DNA from: Svornostia sp051306365
GTDB taxonomy: Bacteria > Actinomycetota > Thermoleophilia > Solirubrobacterales > Solirubrobacteraceae
NCBI GenBank assembly: GCA_051306365.1
Contig: JBPPNC010000033.1
Span: 1-64,000 of the forward strand
DNA: 64,000 nt
Direction: 5' to 3'
Shown here: piece by piece, positions 25,172 to 33,709 of the stretch
Position numbering within the stretch: the first letter of the stretch is position 1
Layout: every line of letters begins with the position of its first letter
Program-made: the position numbers and the translations under genes
Notes under the pieces: model-generated
The model's input: only the letters and a program-made list of their open reading frames with translations
The model's database searches: none
What the model was told of the DNA's origin: nothing

Positions 25172-26224
25172 GTGGACCCCGCCCGCTCCTCACCCCTGTC
25201 CGGTGGCCTGGACATGCGCCTGGCCACTCGTGTCGCCGCTTGTCTGGCGTTCGCCGGGGGGCTCGTCCTACTCGCGCTCGCCCCGCTGACGCCGCCCACT
25301 CTGCTCGTCGGCGACGCCGGCTGGGCCGTGCTCGTGAGCGTCGCCGCGCTGTGGGTGCTCGGAGGTCTGCTCACCTGGCGGCGGGACGACCCGACCGATA
25401 CCGAGATCCTCGCGGTCATGTGCGTCGGCGCGGCGTCGATCGGGCTCGTGGGGCTGCTGTCCGGCCCGTACTCCGGCGCGCTCGAACTGGCAACCATCAT
25501 CGGCATCCTGGCCGCGATCGTCCTTCCGCCGCGACGGGCGGCTCTCCCGATCGGCCTGGCGCTGCTCGCCCTCGGCCTACCGCTCAGCCACGACGTCTCC
25601 GGCGCCGCAGTCGCGGTGTTCGCCGGCCGGGCCTCCCTACTCACCGGGCTGAGCGCCGCAGCGATGGCATGGACGTCACGCGTCGTGCAGCTTCGTTCCG
25701 AGCTCGCCGACCAGCGGGCGCAGGCCGACCGCCTCGCCCGCGTCGACGTGCTCACCGGACTCGGGAACCGCCGCGCGCTCGACGAGGCCGTGCGGGTCGA
25801 GCGCGAGGTCACGCGCCGCACCCGCCGGCCACTGTCGGCGCTCGTGCTCGACCTCGACGACTTCAAGCTCATCAACGACACCGCCGGGCACCACGAGGGC
25901 GACCGCCTGCTGCAGGAGGTCGCATCGATCCTGCGCGCCGAGCTGCGGCGTCCCGACGCGTGCTTCCGCTGGGGTGGCGACGAGTTCGTCGCGCTGCTCC
26001 CGGACACGGGCATCGCGCACGCCGAGCGCGCCGCGGTCCGCGTGGTCGACGCGCTGCGCGAGCACTGCCGCCGGCCGGACGGCAAGCCGATGGCGATCAC
26101 CGTGGGCTGCGCCGAGCTTCGCAGCGACGAGAGCGGCGAGGAGCTCCTCTCGCGGGCCGACGCCGCGTTGTTCGGCGCCAAGGGCAGCCGCAACCGCGTC
26201 GCCCTCGCCGATCCGCTGGCCTGA
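25172..26224 (+). CDS. membrane-anchored diguanylate cyclase (GGDEF)
   Basis: This is predicted to make cyclic di-GMP from two GTP. About five or six hydrophobic helices fill residues 15-170, with no recognisable sensor family. A GGDEF domain follows from about residue 190 (VDVLTGLGNRRALDEA). The signature is intact (RWGGDEFVALL), and the inhibitory I-site RxxD is present as RRPD five residues before it, so product inhibition is expected. The GTG at 25172 was chosen for the GGGGGA eight bases upstream; ATG 25214 is the alternative. It sits after menC and before a secreted hydrolase, with no obvious link to menaquinone synthesis. Confidence 0.88.
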   Translation: MDPARSSPLSGGLDMRLATRVAACLAFAGGLVLLALAPLTPPTLLVGDAGWAVLVSVAALWVLGGLLTWRRDDPTDTEILAVMCVGAASIGLVGLLSGPYSGALELATIIGILAAIVLPPRRAALPIGLALLALGLPLSHDVSGAAVAVFAGRASLLTGLSAAAMAWTSRVVQLRSELADQRAQADRLARVDVLTGLGNRRALDEAVRVEREVTRRTRRPLSALVLDLDDFKLINDTAGHHEGDRLLQEVASILRAELRRPDACFRWGGDEFVALLPDTGIAHAERAAVRVVDALREHCRRPDGKPMAITVGCAELRSDESGEELLSRADAALFGAKGSRNRVALADPLA

Positions 26225-26261
26225 CGGCGCGCGACGCCGCGGCAGACCGCACACTACGCCC

Positions 26262-27644
26262 GTGTCTCGTGCCGCGTTCGCCGTCGTGCTGGCCCTCGCC
26301 GGTCTGCTGGCCGCCCTCCCGGCGACGTCCGCCGCGGACGCGACCTGCCCCCGTGACAGCCGGTGTCTCACGGTGCGGATCCCGCTCGACCGCTCCGGCG
26401 CCGTGCCGGGGACCGTCGCGGTGCGCCACGCCATCGTCCGCGGGCGCGACGCGGACGCCGCGCCGCTCGTCCTGCTCACCGGAGGCCCCGGCCAGGCCGG
26501 GGTGTCGTTCACCCGCGACTGGGGCCTGCTGCTCGGCCTCACCGGCGTGCGGCGCACGTTCGTCACCGTGGACGTCCGCGGCTCCGGGGACTCCGGGCTG
26601 CTGCGCTGCCCGGCGTTCGAGCGCGCACTCGCGAAGACACCGCAGGCGAGAGCCGGAAGCTGCGGCCGCGACCTCGGCCTGCGGCGATCGTTCTACCGCT
26701 CGGCGGACGCCGCCGAGGATCTCGAAGCGCTGCGGGTCCGGCTCGACGTGCCGAAGCTCGCGCTGCTCGCCGTCTCCTACGGGACGCGGATCGCCGTCGA
26801 GTACGCCCGCCGGTACCCCGACCGTACCGACCGGGTGATTCTCGATTCCGCCGTCGACGACGCGGCGGATGCCTTCGCGGGCGAGACGTTCGAGGCGATC
26901 CCCCGCGTGCTCCGCGCGCTGTGCCGCCGCAGCTGCCCGGGTGGCGGTTCGCAGCCGGTGGCCGACCTCGCCCGCCTGGCCCGCCGGCTGCGCACACGAA
27001 GCGTGAGGGCGACCGTCCGCCGAGGCACGGTGCGACTCGACGAGGATCTGCTGCTCGGCACGCTGATCTCGAGCGATCTGATCCCCGAGCTCATGCGACC
27101 GTTCCCCGCCGCGGTCCGTGACGCCCTGGCCGGCCGGCCGGGGGCGCTGGCACAGCTCGCGGTGGCAGCCGAGGACCTCAACACGATCGGCGCGATCCGC
27201 GAGTTCAGCCCCGCGCTGTACGCCGCCACGCTGTGTGAGGAGGCGCCGCTGGCATGGGATCGCGCGGCCGCTCCAGGGCTTCGCCGCCAGCAGGCGCTGG
27301 CCGCGCTGGCCGCCCGCCCGGACGCCGCGTTCTCGCCCTTCAGCCGCGATGCGGGACGGGCCGCCGGGCTGCTGCCGCTCTGTGAGGATTGGCCCGCGCC
27401 CGCCCGGGCCGCACCTGTCGATCCCCCCGTGGCGACGCCCGTCCCGGTGCTGATCCTCGCGGGCGAGCTGGACCTGCGCACCCCGCTGGAGGCCGCACGG
27501 CGCCTCGCCGACCGACTCGGCAACGCGGTGGTCGTGCGTGCCCCGGACGTCGGGCACTCGGCGTTCGGGGCCTCGCTGTCGGGCTGTGCCACCCGTTCGG
27601 TGGCGGCGTTCCTGCGTGGCCGATGGCCGGCCTGCGCGCGTTAG
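26262..27644 (+). CDS. secreted alpha/beta hydrolase, S33 (TAP-like) family
   Basis: This predicted exported peptidase or esterase has 460 residues. The N-terminal 24 residues form a Sec signal peptide (FAVVLALAGLLAALPATSAADA). The alpha/beta-hydrolase core has LLTGGPGQAGVS (oxyanion loop), VDVRGSGDSG and the nucleophile Ser in LLAVSYGTRIA. A TAP-like C-terminal domain follows with Asp in ILAGELDLRTPL and His in DVGHSAFG, completing the triad. Start GTG 26262 is inferred from the signal peptide; the open frame upstream overlaps the cyclase. Its stop overlaps that of the convergent menH. Proline-specific aminopeptidase is the usual activity of the family; the substrate is not shown. Confidence 0.88.
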   Translation: MSRAAFAVVLALAGLLAALPATSAADATCPRDSRCLTVRIPLDRSGAVPGTVAVRHAIVRGRDADAAPLVLLTGGPGQAGVSFTRDWGLLLGLTGVRRTFVTVDVRGSGDSGLLRCPAFERALAKTPQARAGSCGRDLGLRRSFYRSADAAEDLEALRVRLDVPKLALLAVSYGTRIAVEYARRYPDRTDRVILDSAVDDAADAFAGETFEAIPRVLRALCRRSCPGGGSQPVADLARLARRLRTRSVRATVRRGTVRLDEDLLLGTLISSDLIPELMRPFPAAVRDALAGRPGALAQLAVAAEDLNTIGAIREFSPALYAATLCEEAPLAWDRAAAPGLRRQQALAALAARPDAAFSPFSRDAGRAAGLLPLCEDWPAPARAAPVDPPVATPVPVLILAGELDLRTPLEAARRLADRLGNAVVVRAPDVGHSAFGASLSGCATRSVAAFLRGRWPACAR

Positions 27645-28405
27645 CCGGGTTCACGCCGACATGAAGCCCGCTCACCGAGCAGAACGTCGGCGTCGAGCAC
27701 CGCAGCGACCTCGACCGGTGCTTCGAGCGGCAGCGCGTGGCCGACACCCGGGATGACGGTCAGGCGGGCGTGCGGGAGCGCGGCGCACAGTTGCTCGCCG
27801 AGGGCGCGGAACTTTTGGTCCTGCTCTCCGACGATGACGTCCACCGGCACCGTGAGCGTGCCGAGGCGGTCCCAGAGCGGCGCCATCGTTCCCGTGCCGA
27901 CCCCGCGCAGCGACGCCGCCAGGCCGGCCGGCTCGTTGCGCAGCCGGTCACCGTGCGCCAGCGCGCGCACGTCGGGTGACTGACCGGCGAACAGCGGCAG
28001 CGCTCCCCATGCCCGGGCGAACTCGTCGATCGGCTGCGACGCGATGCGGGCCGCGAGTTCCTCGTCGGCCTCGCGGCGTGTGATGCGCTCCCTTTCGTCC
28101 GCGATCCCCGCCGTCGTCGCCATGAGGGCGAGCCGGCTGATCCGCTCGGGCGCGGCCAGCGTGATGTGGAGCGCGATCCGACCGCCCATCGAGTACCCCG
28201 CAAGCGCAAACCGATCGCCGCCGAGATCGAGCACGTCCTGGGTGATGGCCTCGAACGTGACCGGCCTGGCGCCTGCGGCGTCGCCGTGGCCACGCAGGTC
28301 CGGGGCGAGGGCCGTATACCGTTGCGACCCCAGCGCTGCGACCACGCCGTCCCACGACCGCCCGGTCTGGGTGAACCCGTGCAGGAGGACGAGGCGCTCG
28401 GACAC
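27641..28405 (-). CDS. menH: MenH-like alpha/beta hydrolase (SHCHC synthase)
   Basis: This is predicted to eliminate pyruvate from SEPHCHC, giving SHCHC. The 254-residue protein shows LVLLHGFTQTGRSWDGV, LAPDLRGHGDA, the nucleophile elbow LAGYSMGGRIALH, the Asp in VIVGEQDQKF and the His in IPGVGHALPLEAP, the MenH layout. It is divergent from menD; the two start codons are 10 bases apart (GTG 28405 and ATG 28415), so they are tightly linked. A GTG at 28438 would add 11 residues and overlap menD; choice of start is uncertain. General carboxylesterase is the alternative, but context favours MenH. Confidence 0.87.
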   Translation of the reverse strand: MSERLVLLHGFTQTGRSWDGVVAALGSQRYTALAPDLRGHGDAAGARPVTFEAITQDVLDLGGDRFALAGYSMGGRIALHITLAAPERISRLALMATTAGIADERERITRREADEELAARIASQPIDEFARAWGALPLFAGQSPDVRALAHGDRLRNEPAGLAASLRGVGTGTMAPLWDRLGTLTVPVDVIVGEQDQKFRALGEQLCAALPHARLTVIPGVGHALPLEAPVEVAAVLDADVLLGERASCRREPG

Positions 28406-28414
28406 CTCCCCATC

Positions 28415-30145
28415 ATGGCCACTGACGCCGACACCCACCTGCTGCTGCGCGCGTTCGCCGACGAGCTCGCCCGGTGTCAGGTGGCGGGCGCATGCACCTC
28501 GCCGGGCTCACGGTCAAGTCCGCTCATGCTCGCACTCGTCGCCCAGGACGGCATCGAGACGTGGTCGCATCTCGACGAGCGGGTCGCCGGGTTCTTCGGG
28601 CTGGGCCTCGCGAAAGCGACAGGCCACCCCGCGGTGCTCGCGTGCACCTCGGGCACCGCCGCTGCACACTACCTCCCCGCCGTCATCGAGGCGCACGAAG
28701 CGGGCGTCCCACTGATCGTTCTGACCGCCGACCGGCCGCCCGAGCTGCGCGAGGTCGGCGCGGGACAGGCGATCGACCAGCTCAAACTCTACGGCGATGC
28801 CGTGCGGTGGTTCTTCGACGTCGGCACGCATGAGGCGACGCCGGAACGGGGCCGGTGGATCCGCACGCTCGCGTGCCGGGCGGCCGCGGTCGCGTCCGGG
28901 CAGGCCGACGGCCGACCCGGCCCTGTCCATCTGAACTGGGCGCTGCGCGAGCCGCTCATCCCGCCCTCAGAGCTCCCGGAGGATCCGCAGCCGGGGCGCG
29001 CCGACGGGAGGGCGTGGGTGAGGTTCGACCCAGGCGTGCCGGCCACCAGCCCGGATGTCGCCGAGACCCTCAGCGGCCGACCGGGCGTCATCGTCGCGGG
29101 GCGGACCCCTGACAACGACGGCGCAGAGATCGCGCTCGCTGCGCAGCAGCTGCGCTGGCCGGTGCTCGCCGACCCGCTCTCCGGCGCGCGGTCGGGTACC
29201 GCGGCGGTCGCGCACTACGACGCGCTGCTGCGCGACGCCGCCTTCATCGAACGCCATCGGCCGGAGGTCATCCTGCGGATCGGCGAACTCCCGACGTCGA
29301 AACCGCTCCGCCAGTGGCTCGGCTCATTGGACGTGCCGCAGATTGCGAGCGGCGCGCCGGGCACGTGGGCCGACCCCGACGGGCGCATCGACCTCGTCGT
29401 ACCGGGGGCCGTTGAAGCGCTCCTGTTTCCCCGCGAGGGCTCGATGTCCGACCGCGCGCCCGCTCCCGCACCCGCCTCCTGGCTGGAGAGCTGGCGCGCC
29501 GCCGACGTCGCAGCAGCACGGGCGATCGACGCCGCGCTCGGAGACACACTGAGCGAACCGAGGGTCGCCGCGGACCTCTCCTCGCGCCTGCCCGACGACG
29601 GCTGCATGGTCGTCGCATCGTCGATGCCGGTCCGGGACGTGGAGACGTTCTTGCCCGTCGTCGACTTCGCACCCCCCGTCCTTTCAAGCCGCGGCGCCAA
29701 CGGCATCGACGGCACCCTCGCCACCGCCTTCGGCGTGGCCGCCGCGCACGACGGGCCTGTCGCTGTCCTTCTCGGCGACGTCGCGTTCGCCTACGACCTC
29801 TCCGCGCTCATCTGCGCCAAGCGCCACCGCCAGGCCCTCACCATCGTCGTACTGAACAACGACGGCGGCGGGATCTTCGAGTTCCTCCCCCTCGCCGGCA
29901 TCGACCGCGCGACCTTTGAGGAGCATGTCGCCACGCCGCCCGGCATCGACATCGCCGACGCCGCCCGGCTGTACGACTGCGACCACGTCCTCCCCGCCGA
30001 CCTGCCCGCCTTCCACGCCGTGCTCGACGAGGCGCTGGCGTCGGACCGCACCACGATCATCGAGGTACGAACCGAGCGCGCGGCGAACGTCGAACTGCAC
30101 CGTGAGGTGTGGGCCGCCGTGTCAGCGGCCATCGCTCCGAGCTAG
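28415..30145 (+). CDS. menD: 2-succinyl-5-enolpyruvyl-6-hydroxy-3-cyclohexene-1-carboxylate synthase
   Basis: This thiamine-diphosphate enzyme adds decarboxylated 2-oxoglutarate to isochorismate. The 576-residue protein has TSPGSRSSPLMLAL near residue 30 and the diphosphate-binding GDVAFAYDLSAL...NNDGGGIFEFLP segment near residue 450. Three ThDP-type domains are discernible. It is divergent from menH and convergent with a GGDEF gene, whose stop overlaps it by a CTAG. Confidence 0.95.
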   Translation: MATDADTHLLLRAFADELARCQVAGACTSPGSRSSPLMLALVAQDGIETWSHLDERVAGFFGLGLAKATGHPAVLACTSGTAAAHYLPAVIEAHEAGVPLIVLTADRPPELREVGAGQAIDQLKLYGDAVRWFFDVGTHEATPERGRWIRTLACRAAAVASGQADGRPGPVHLNWALREPLIPPSELPEDPQPGRADGRAWVRFDPGVPATSPDVAETLSGRPGVIVAGRTPDNDGAEIALAAQQLRWPVLADPLSGARSGTAAVAHYDALLRDAAFIERHRPEVILRIGELPTSKPLRQWLGSLDVPQIASGAPGTWADPDGRIDLVVPGAVEALLFPREGSMSDRAPAPAPASWLESWRAADVAAARAIDAALGDTLSEPRVAADLSSRLPDDGCMVVASSMPVRDVETFLPVVDFAPPVLSSRGANGIDGTLATAFGVAAAHDGPVAVLLGDVAFAYDLSALICAKRHRQALTIVVLNNDGGGIFEFLPLAGIDRATFEEHVATPPGIDIADAARLYDCDHVLPADLPAFHAVLDEALASDRTTIIEVRTERAANVELHREVWAAVSAAIAPS

Positions 30146-31290
30146 GCGTCCTCGGCCTGCGGCGCCTGGGGAGCGTCCCCGGCTTCGGCGATCCGGCGCC
30201 GGCGCTCCTCGCGCACGAACAGCCGGTTTGACGTCGACCCGGGCGGGTCAGCCGTCACCACCTGATTGCGGCCTGCCGCCTTCGCCGCGTACAGCGCGCC
30301 GTCCGCGCGGCTGAACATCGTCTCGTACGACCGATCCTCAGTGTCGGGTGACAGGACGCTCACCCCGACAGAGACGGTGATCGGCACGCCGCCTGTAGGC
30401 CCGAGCTCCACCGTGCTGCGCAGCCGCTCGGCGATCGCCAGCGCGCGAATCGGGCCGGTGCCCGGCAGGATCGCCAGGAACTCCTCGCCGCCGAGGCGGT
30501 AGACGACGTCGAACGGCCGCAGGTTGCGCCGGATCGCGTACGCCGCGTCGCGCAGCACCGCGTCACCCGCCGCGTGGCCGTGCCCGTCGTTGACGCCCTT
30601 GAAGTGGTCGATGTCGCACATGAGCATCGCCAGCGGCTGGCCGCTGACCTTCGCCTGATACGCGAGTTCTTCGTACCGCGTCTCGAGCTGCGCACGGTTC
30701 AGCAGTCCGGTCAGCGGGTCGATGAGGGCGCCGCTGCGGTGCTCGGTGTCGGACGTCATGAGCGGGACGCCGTAGACCGCGATGCTCACGATCACCACGG
30801 CGGCGCACAAGATGTAGAGGTAGTTGTCCACCGCATCGGCCGGGTGCGGCGCGACGGTGGCCACGAGCAGCACCGTCAGCGTAAAGCCGACCCCCGAGAT
30901 CACGCCTGAGAGACTGAACCGGGCGGGCAACGTGGCGACAGGGATCGCCAGCCACGCGATCGCGTAGCTCGTCGGCCCCCCGGTCAGGGCGATCCCGACA
31001 CCGATGCCGATCTGCGCCACGCACCACGCGGCGGCAATTGAGTACTCGGGACGCCGCCGTTCCGGGAGCTTGCGCTCCATCCACCAGAACCCGATCGCTG
31101 CGGTCGCGATGAAGGCCAGAGACCACTGCGGCCCGAACAGGAAGATCCCGACCGCGACGACCGCGAGATGCGCACGGCGAGCGGGGCGTATACGCCCCTC
31201 CATGTCCAGCAGCCGGTCGCGATCCAGCGAATCACGGCACAGCCAGGACCTCGTTGTCGGACGTGCTGTCACGTTCCCCTGTCCCCGCAC
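30142..31290 (-). CDS. membrane-anchored diguanylate cyclase (GGDEF)
   Basis: The 382-residue protein has about six hydrophobic segments in residues 38-175 and a GGDEF domain from about residue 195 (LIDPLTGLLNRAQLE). The active site is RLGGEEFLAIL and the I-site is RPFD, five residues upstream, so it should be active and product-inhibited. The membrane part shares no obvious sensor with the cyclase at 25-26 kb. GTG starts at 31290 (used here) and about 11 residues in (after AGGGGAAC) are both possible. It lies between menD and menF, facing menD. A 94-base gap to the menF stop holds nothing recognised. Confidence 0.88.
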   Translation of the reverse strand: MRGQGNVTARPTTRSWLCRDSLDRDRLLDMEGRIRPARRAHLAVVAVGIFLFGPQWSLAFIATAAIGFWWMERKLPERRRPEYSIAAAWCVAQIGIGVGIALTGGPTSYAIAWLAIPVATLPARFSLSGVISGVGFTLTVLLVATVAPHPADAVDNYLYILCAAVVIVSIAVYGVPLMTSDTEHRSGALIDPLTGLLNRAQLETRYEELAYQAKVSGQPLAMLMCDIDHFKGVNDGHGHAAGDAVLRDAAYAIRRNLRPFDVVYRLGGEEFLAILPGTGPIRALAIAERLRSTVELGPTGGVPITVSVGVSVLSPDTEDRSYETMFSRADGALYAAKAAGRNQVVTADPPGSTSNRLFVREERRRRIAEAGDAPQAPQAEDA

Positions 31291-31384
31291 CGCCGAAGCA
31301 GCACATCAACGAGTGTGACTCCGAAGAAGATCAACAACCCCGGGCGTGGACAAACGGACGACCCGAAAAGGGGTTCTTTGCGGG

Positions 31385-32827
31385 CTATCCGCTGAGAACG
31401 GGCAGTAACGCCTGGAGCTTCACGTCCGTTTCGGCCAGCTCTGCCGCCGGGTCGGAGTCCCGGACGACGCCCACCCCGGCGTAGAGCCGCGCAAGCGCTC
31501 CGCGCAGCAGCGCGCAACGCAACGCAACGCAGAACTCGCCGTCCTCGTTGGTGTCGACCCATCCCACTGGACCCGCGTACCACCCGCGATCCAGGCCCTC
31601 CAGGGCCGGGATCATGGGTGCCGCGATGGCGAGCGGCTCGCCACCGACCGCCGGAGTCGGATGGAGTGTGCCGGCGAGGCTCACCACCGAAACGGGGCGC
31701 GCGAGCTGGGCGCGGATGGGCGTCGCCAGGTGCTGGATGTTCGCCACCTGGACGGTCACCGGCTCGTCCGGTGCGGCGACCCACACACTCAGCGGGCTCA
31801 GCGCCTCAGCGATCCGCCGGATCACGATGGCGTGCTCCTCGCGGTCCTTGGCCGAGCGCAGCAGCTGCTCGGACAGGTGACGGTCGACGCTCGGTTCGGC
31901 GCTGCGGCGCGTCGAACCGGCCAGTGCGAGCGTGCCGGCGCGCAGGCCGTCCCGGCGCACGAGCAGCTCAGGGCTGGCGGCCACGAGCGTCGCACTGCCG
32001 CGCCCGACTGCGAAGACGAAACAGGACGGGAACGCCTCCCGAAGGACGCCGAGCGTCGCGGCAGGATCGTGATCGGCCCCCGCGTGCACGTCGACCTCCC
32101 GTGCCAGCACCACCTTCTGCAGGTCCCCCGCCGCGATCCGCTCGGTCGCGCGGGCCACGGCCTGCTCGTAGTGCGACGGGGGCATCACGGAAACGACCTT
32201 CGCGCTGCTCGTCGGGGCGGGGTCCCACAGCGGGAGCGGGTCGAACCGCAGCTCCTGAACTCGCGCGCGCAGGGCCGCGAGCAGTGCGTCGGGATCGTCA
32301 TCCGGGCAGACGCGCGCGGCGAGCGTCAGCCGGACATCGTCGCCTCGCCGCGCGAACGCGAGCTCGGGGACGAGCAGGGACGCCGGTGCGAACCCTGACC
32401 ACTCGGGGGTCTGCCCGCCGTCATCGGCGAACGCGAACCCGCCCGTGGCGATGAGGCCGCTGCCGCGGGGACCGTCCGCAGGGCCACAGACCGCTGCACC
32501 GGCCAGGGTGCGCCAGCGCGCGGCGAGCCGGTCGAACCGGGCGGTGCCGCGATCCTCGAGCTCGACCACACACCCGAGGGTCGCGATCGCCGCGGCATCC
32601 CGAGCCGGTTGTTCGAGGACGAACCACGGCTCGCCGGGACGCCGCGAGGCCGCCACGACCGCGGCCGGGTCGAGCTCGGCAGGTACCGACACGGTGACGG
32701 CCGCCAGGACGCCCTGCGCCTTTCCGGACGCCGCACGGCGCCGTGCCAGACCCAGGCGCTCCCCCAGCTCCTCCCAGTCGGTGGGCGTCAGGAGGGGGTG
32801 ATCGGCGGGCTGCCCGCGCACGGCCAT
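31385..32827 (-). CDS. menF: isochorismate synthase
   Basis: This converts chorismate to isochorismate, the branch point into menaquinone. At 480 residues, the C-terminal half carries the chorismate-binding domain: SYxE-like HYEQAVARATERIAAGDLQKVVLARE, ELLVRR, SAKDREEHAIVIRRI, VSLAGTLHPTPAVGGEP and WYAGPVGWVD. ATG 32827 lies 6 bases after TACGAT, so translation is leaderless. MenF, EntC and salicylate-type synthases are related; the full men set nearby supports MenF. It completes chorismate-to-DMK enzymes in this window except a DHNA-CoA thioesterase. Confidence 0.93.
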   Translation of the reverse strand: MAVRGQPADHPLLTPTDWEELGERLGLARRRAASGKAQGVLAAVTVSVPAELDPAAVVAASRRPGEPWFVLEQPARDAAAIATLGCVVELEDRGTARFDRLAARWRTLAGAAVCGPADGPRGSGLIATGGFAFADDGGQTPEWSGFAPASLLVPELAFARRGDDVRLTLAARVCPDDDPDALLAALRARVQELRFDPLPLWDPAPTSSAKVVSVMPPSHYEQAVARATERIAAGDLQKVVLAREVDVHAGADHDPAATLGVLREAFPSCFVFAVGRGSATLVAASPELLVRRDGLRAGTLALAGSTRRSAEPSVDRHLSEQLLRSAKDREEHAIVIRRIAEALSPLSVWVAAPDEPVTVQVANIQHLATPIRAQLARPVSVVSLAGTLHPTPAVGGEPLAIAAPMIPALEGLDRGWYAGPVGWVDTNEDGEFCVALRCALLRGALARLYAGVGVVRDSDPAAELAETDVKLQALLPVLSG

Positions 32828-32833
32828 GCCGTC

Positions 32834-32839
32834 ATCGTA
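32834..32839 (-). promoter_or_regulatory. -10 box of menF
   Basis: TACGAT on the minus strand lies 6 bases before the ATG at 32827, giving a leaderless transcript. Confidence 0.5.
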
Positions 32840-32911
32840 CGAGTGGCGTGCGTCTCAGGGACTCCCGCCTTTTGGATCTCACACCACCGAGTTCCGACCG
32901 TCGAGGTCTGC

Positions 32912-32989
32912 ATGTTCACTCCCCGCAGCACCACCGGCCTCATCATCGCCCGCTTTCTCAGCGGCGACCGCGCCGCAGATCAAACGTGA
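32912..32989 (+). CDS. possible 25-residue small ORF
   Basis: ATG at 32912 to TGA at 32989 encodes a short peptide with a GLIIARFL core. Its TGA overlaps the GTG of the next small frame (GTGA). No Shine-Dalgarno is visible. It could be the first half of a broken gene with the next frame. Nothing else was seen in the 312-base gap between menF and ilvN except the next frame and a terminator. Confidence 0.2.
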   Translation: MFTPRSTTGLIIARFLSGDRAADQT

Positions 32990-33120
32990 CCTCGCCGGCC
33001 GCTGCCGCCCATCAGCTCGCACGGCCGGAGGCCCTGAAGGCCACAGCCGCGCTGACCGACACCGAGTACGCGCTGGAACGCTCGCGCTTGGCGCTCGGTT
33101 CCAGTCGGGAGATCCGCTGA
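32986..33120 (+). CDS. possible small SHOCT-like protein or remnant
   Basis: GTG at 32986 to TGA at 33120 encodes 44 residues. The stretch EALKATAALTDTEYALERSR resembles the short SHOCT motif (Leu-rich helix, then LTDxEFxxxKxxLL) usually found at the C-terminus of larger bacterial proteins. With no upstream domain it may be a truncated gene. Its stop lies inside the loop of the terminator hairpin. Confidence 0.33.
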   Translation: MTSPAAAAHQLARPEALKATAALTDTEYALERSRLALGSSREIR

Positions 33121-33133
33121 CGCGGATCTCCCG
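33106..33133. terminator. intrinsic terminator after ilvN
   Basis: CGGGAGATCCGC and GCGGATCTCCCG pair over 12 bp around the loop TGAC, ending 6 bases beyond the ilvN stop. No T-run follows, as usual in this genome. It can serve both strands. Confidence 0.75.
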
Positions 33134-33139
33134 CGCGCG

Positions 33140-33709
33140 TCAGGTCTCGGTGCGCCCGCGCGAGATCGCGATCTCGCCGGTGCGCATCATCTCGATGAGG
33201 CCGAACGGGCGGACCATCCGCTCGAACGCCTCGACCTTGTCCGTCGTGCCCGTCACCTCGACGATGAGCGAGCGACGCGTCACGTCGACGACCTTGCCGC
33301 GGAAGATGTCGCACACCTGCATGACCTCGGCGCGGGCCGGGCCCTCCGCCGCGACCTTGAACAGCGCGAGCTCGCGCGCGACCGTCCCCTCGGGCTCCAG
33401 GTCGCGGATCTTCAGGACGTTGATGAGCTTATGCAGCTGCTTGGTGACCTGATCGATCGGGTGCAGCGCGCCGTCCACGGTGAGCGTGACGCGCGAGACC
33501 TGATCGTCGTCAGTCGGGCCGACGGTCAGCGTCTCGATGTTGAAGCCGCGGCGCGCGAACAGGCCCGCGATGCGGGTCAGGACGCCGGGCTTGTTCTCGA
33601 CAAGGATCGAGAGGACGTGCTTGCGGCCGGTGCGCAGTGCGCCGGCGGCTTCGAGGTCCTCCAGGCTCAGGAGGTCCTGCTTGGTTCCGGGATCACCCAT
33701 GACTGACAC
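33140..33709 (-). CDS. ilvN: acetolactate synthase small (regulatory) subunit
   Basis: This partners IlvB and confers valine feedback inhibition. The 189-residue protein has an N-terminal ACT domain (HVLSILVENKPGVLTRIAGL, FNIETLTVGPTDD) and the C-terminal ACT-like domain (FRGKVVDVTRRSLIVEVTG). The start is GTG at 33709, immediately after the ilvB stop; ATG 33700 is an alternative. The N-terminal 28 residues before the ACT domain are longer than usual. A strong terminator follows the stop. Confidence 0.96.
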   Translation of the reverse strand: MSVMGDPGTKQDLLSLEDLEAAGALRTGRKHVLSILVENKPGVLTRIAGLFARRGFNIETLTVGPTDDDQVSRVTLTVDGALHPIDQVTKQLHKLINVLKIRDLEPEGTVARELALFKVAAEGPARAEVMQVCDIFRGKVVDVTRRSLIVEVTGTTDKVEAFERMVRPFGLIEMMRTGEIAISRGRTET

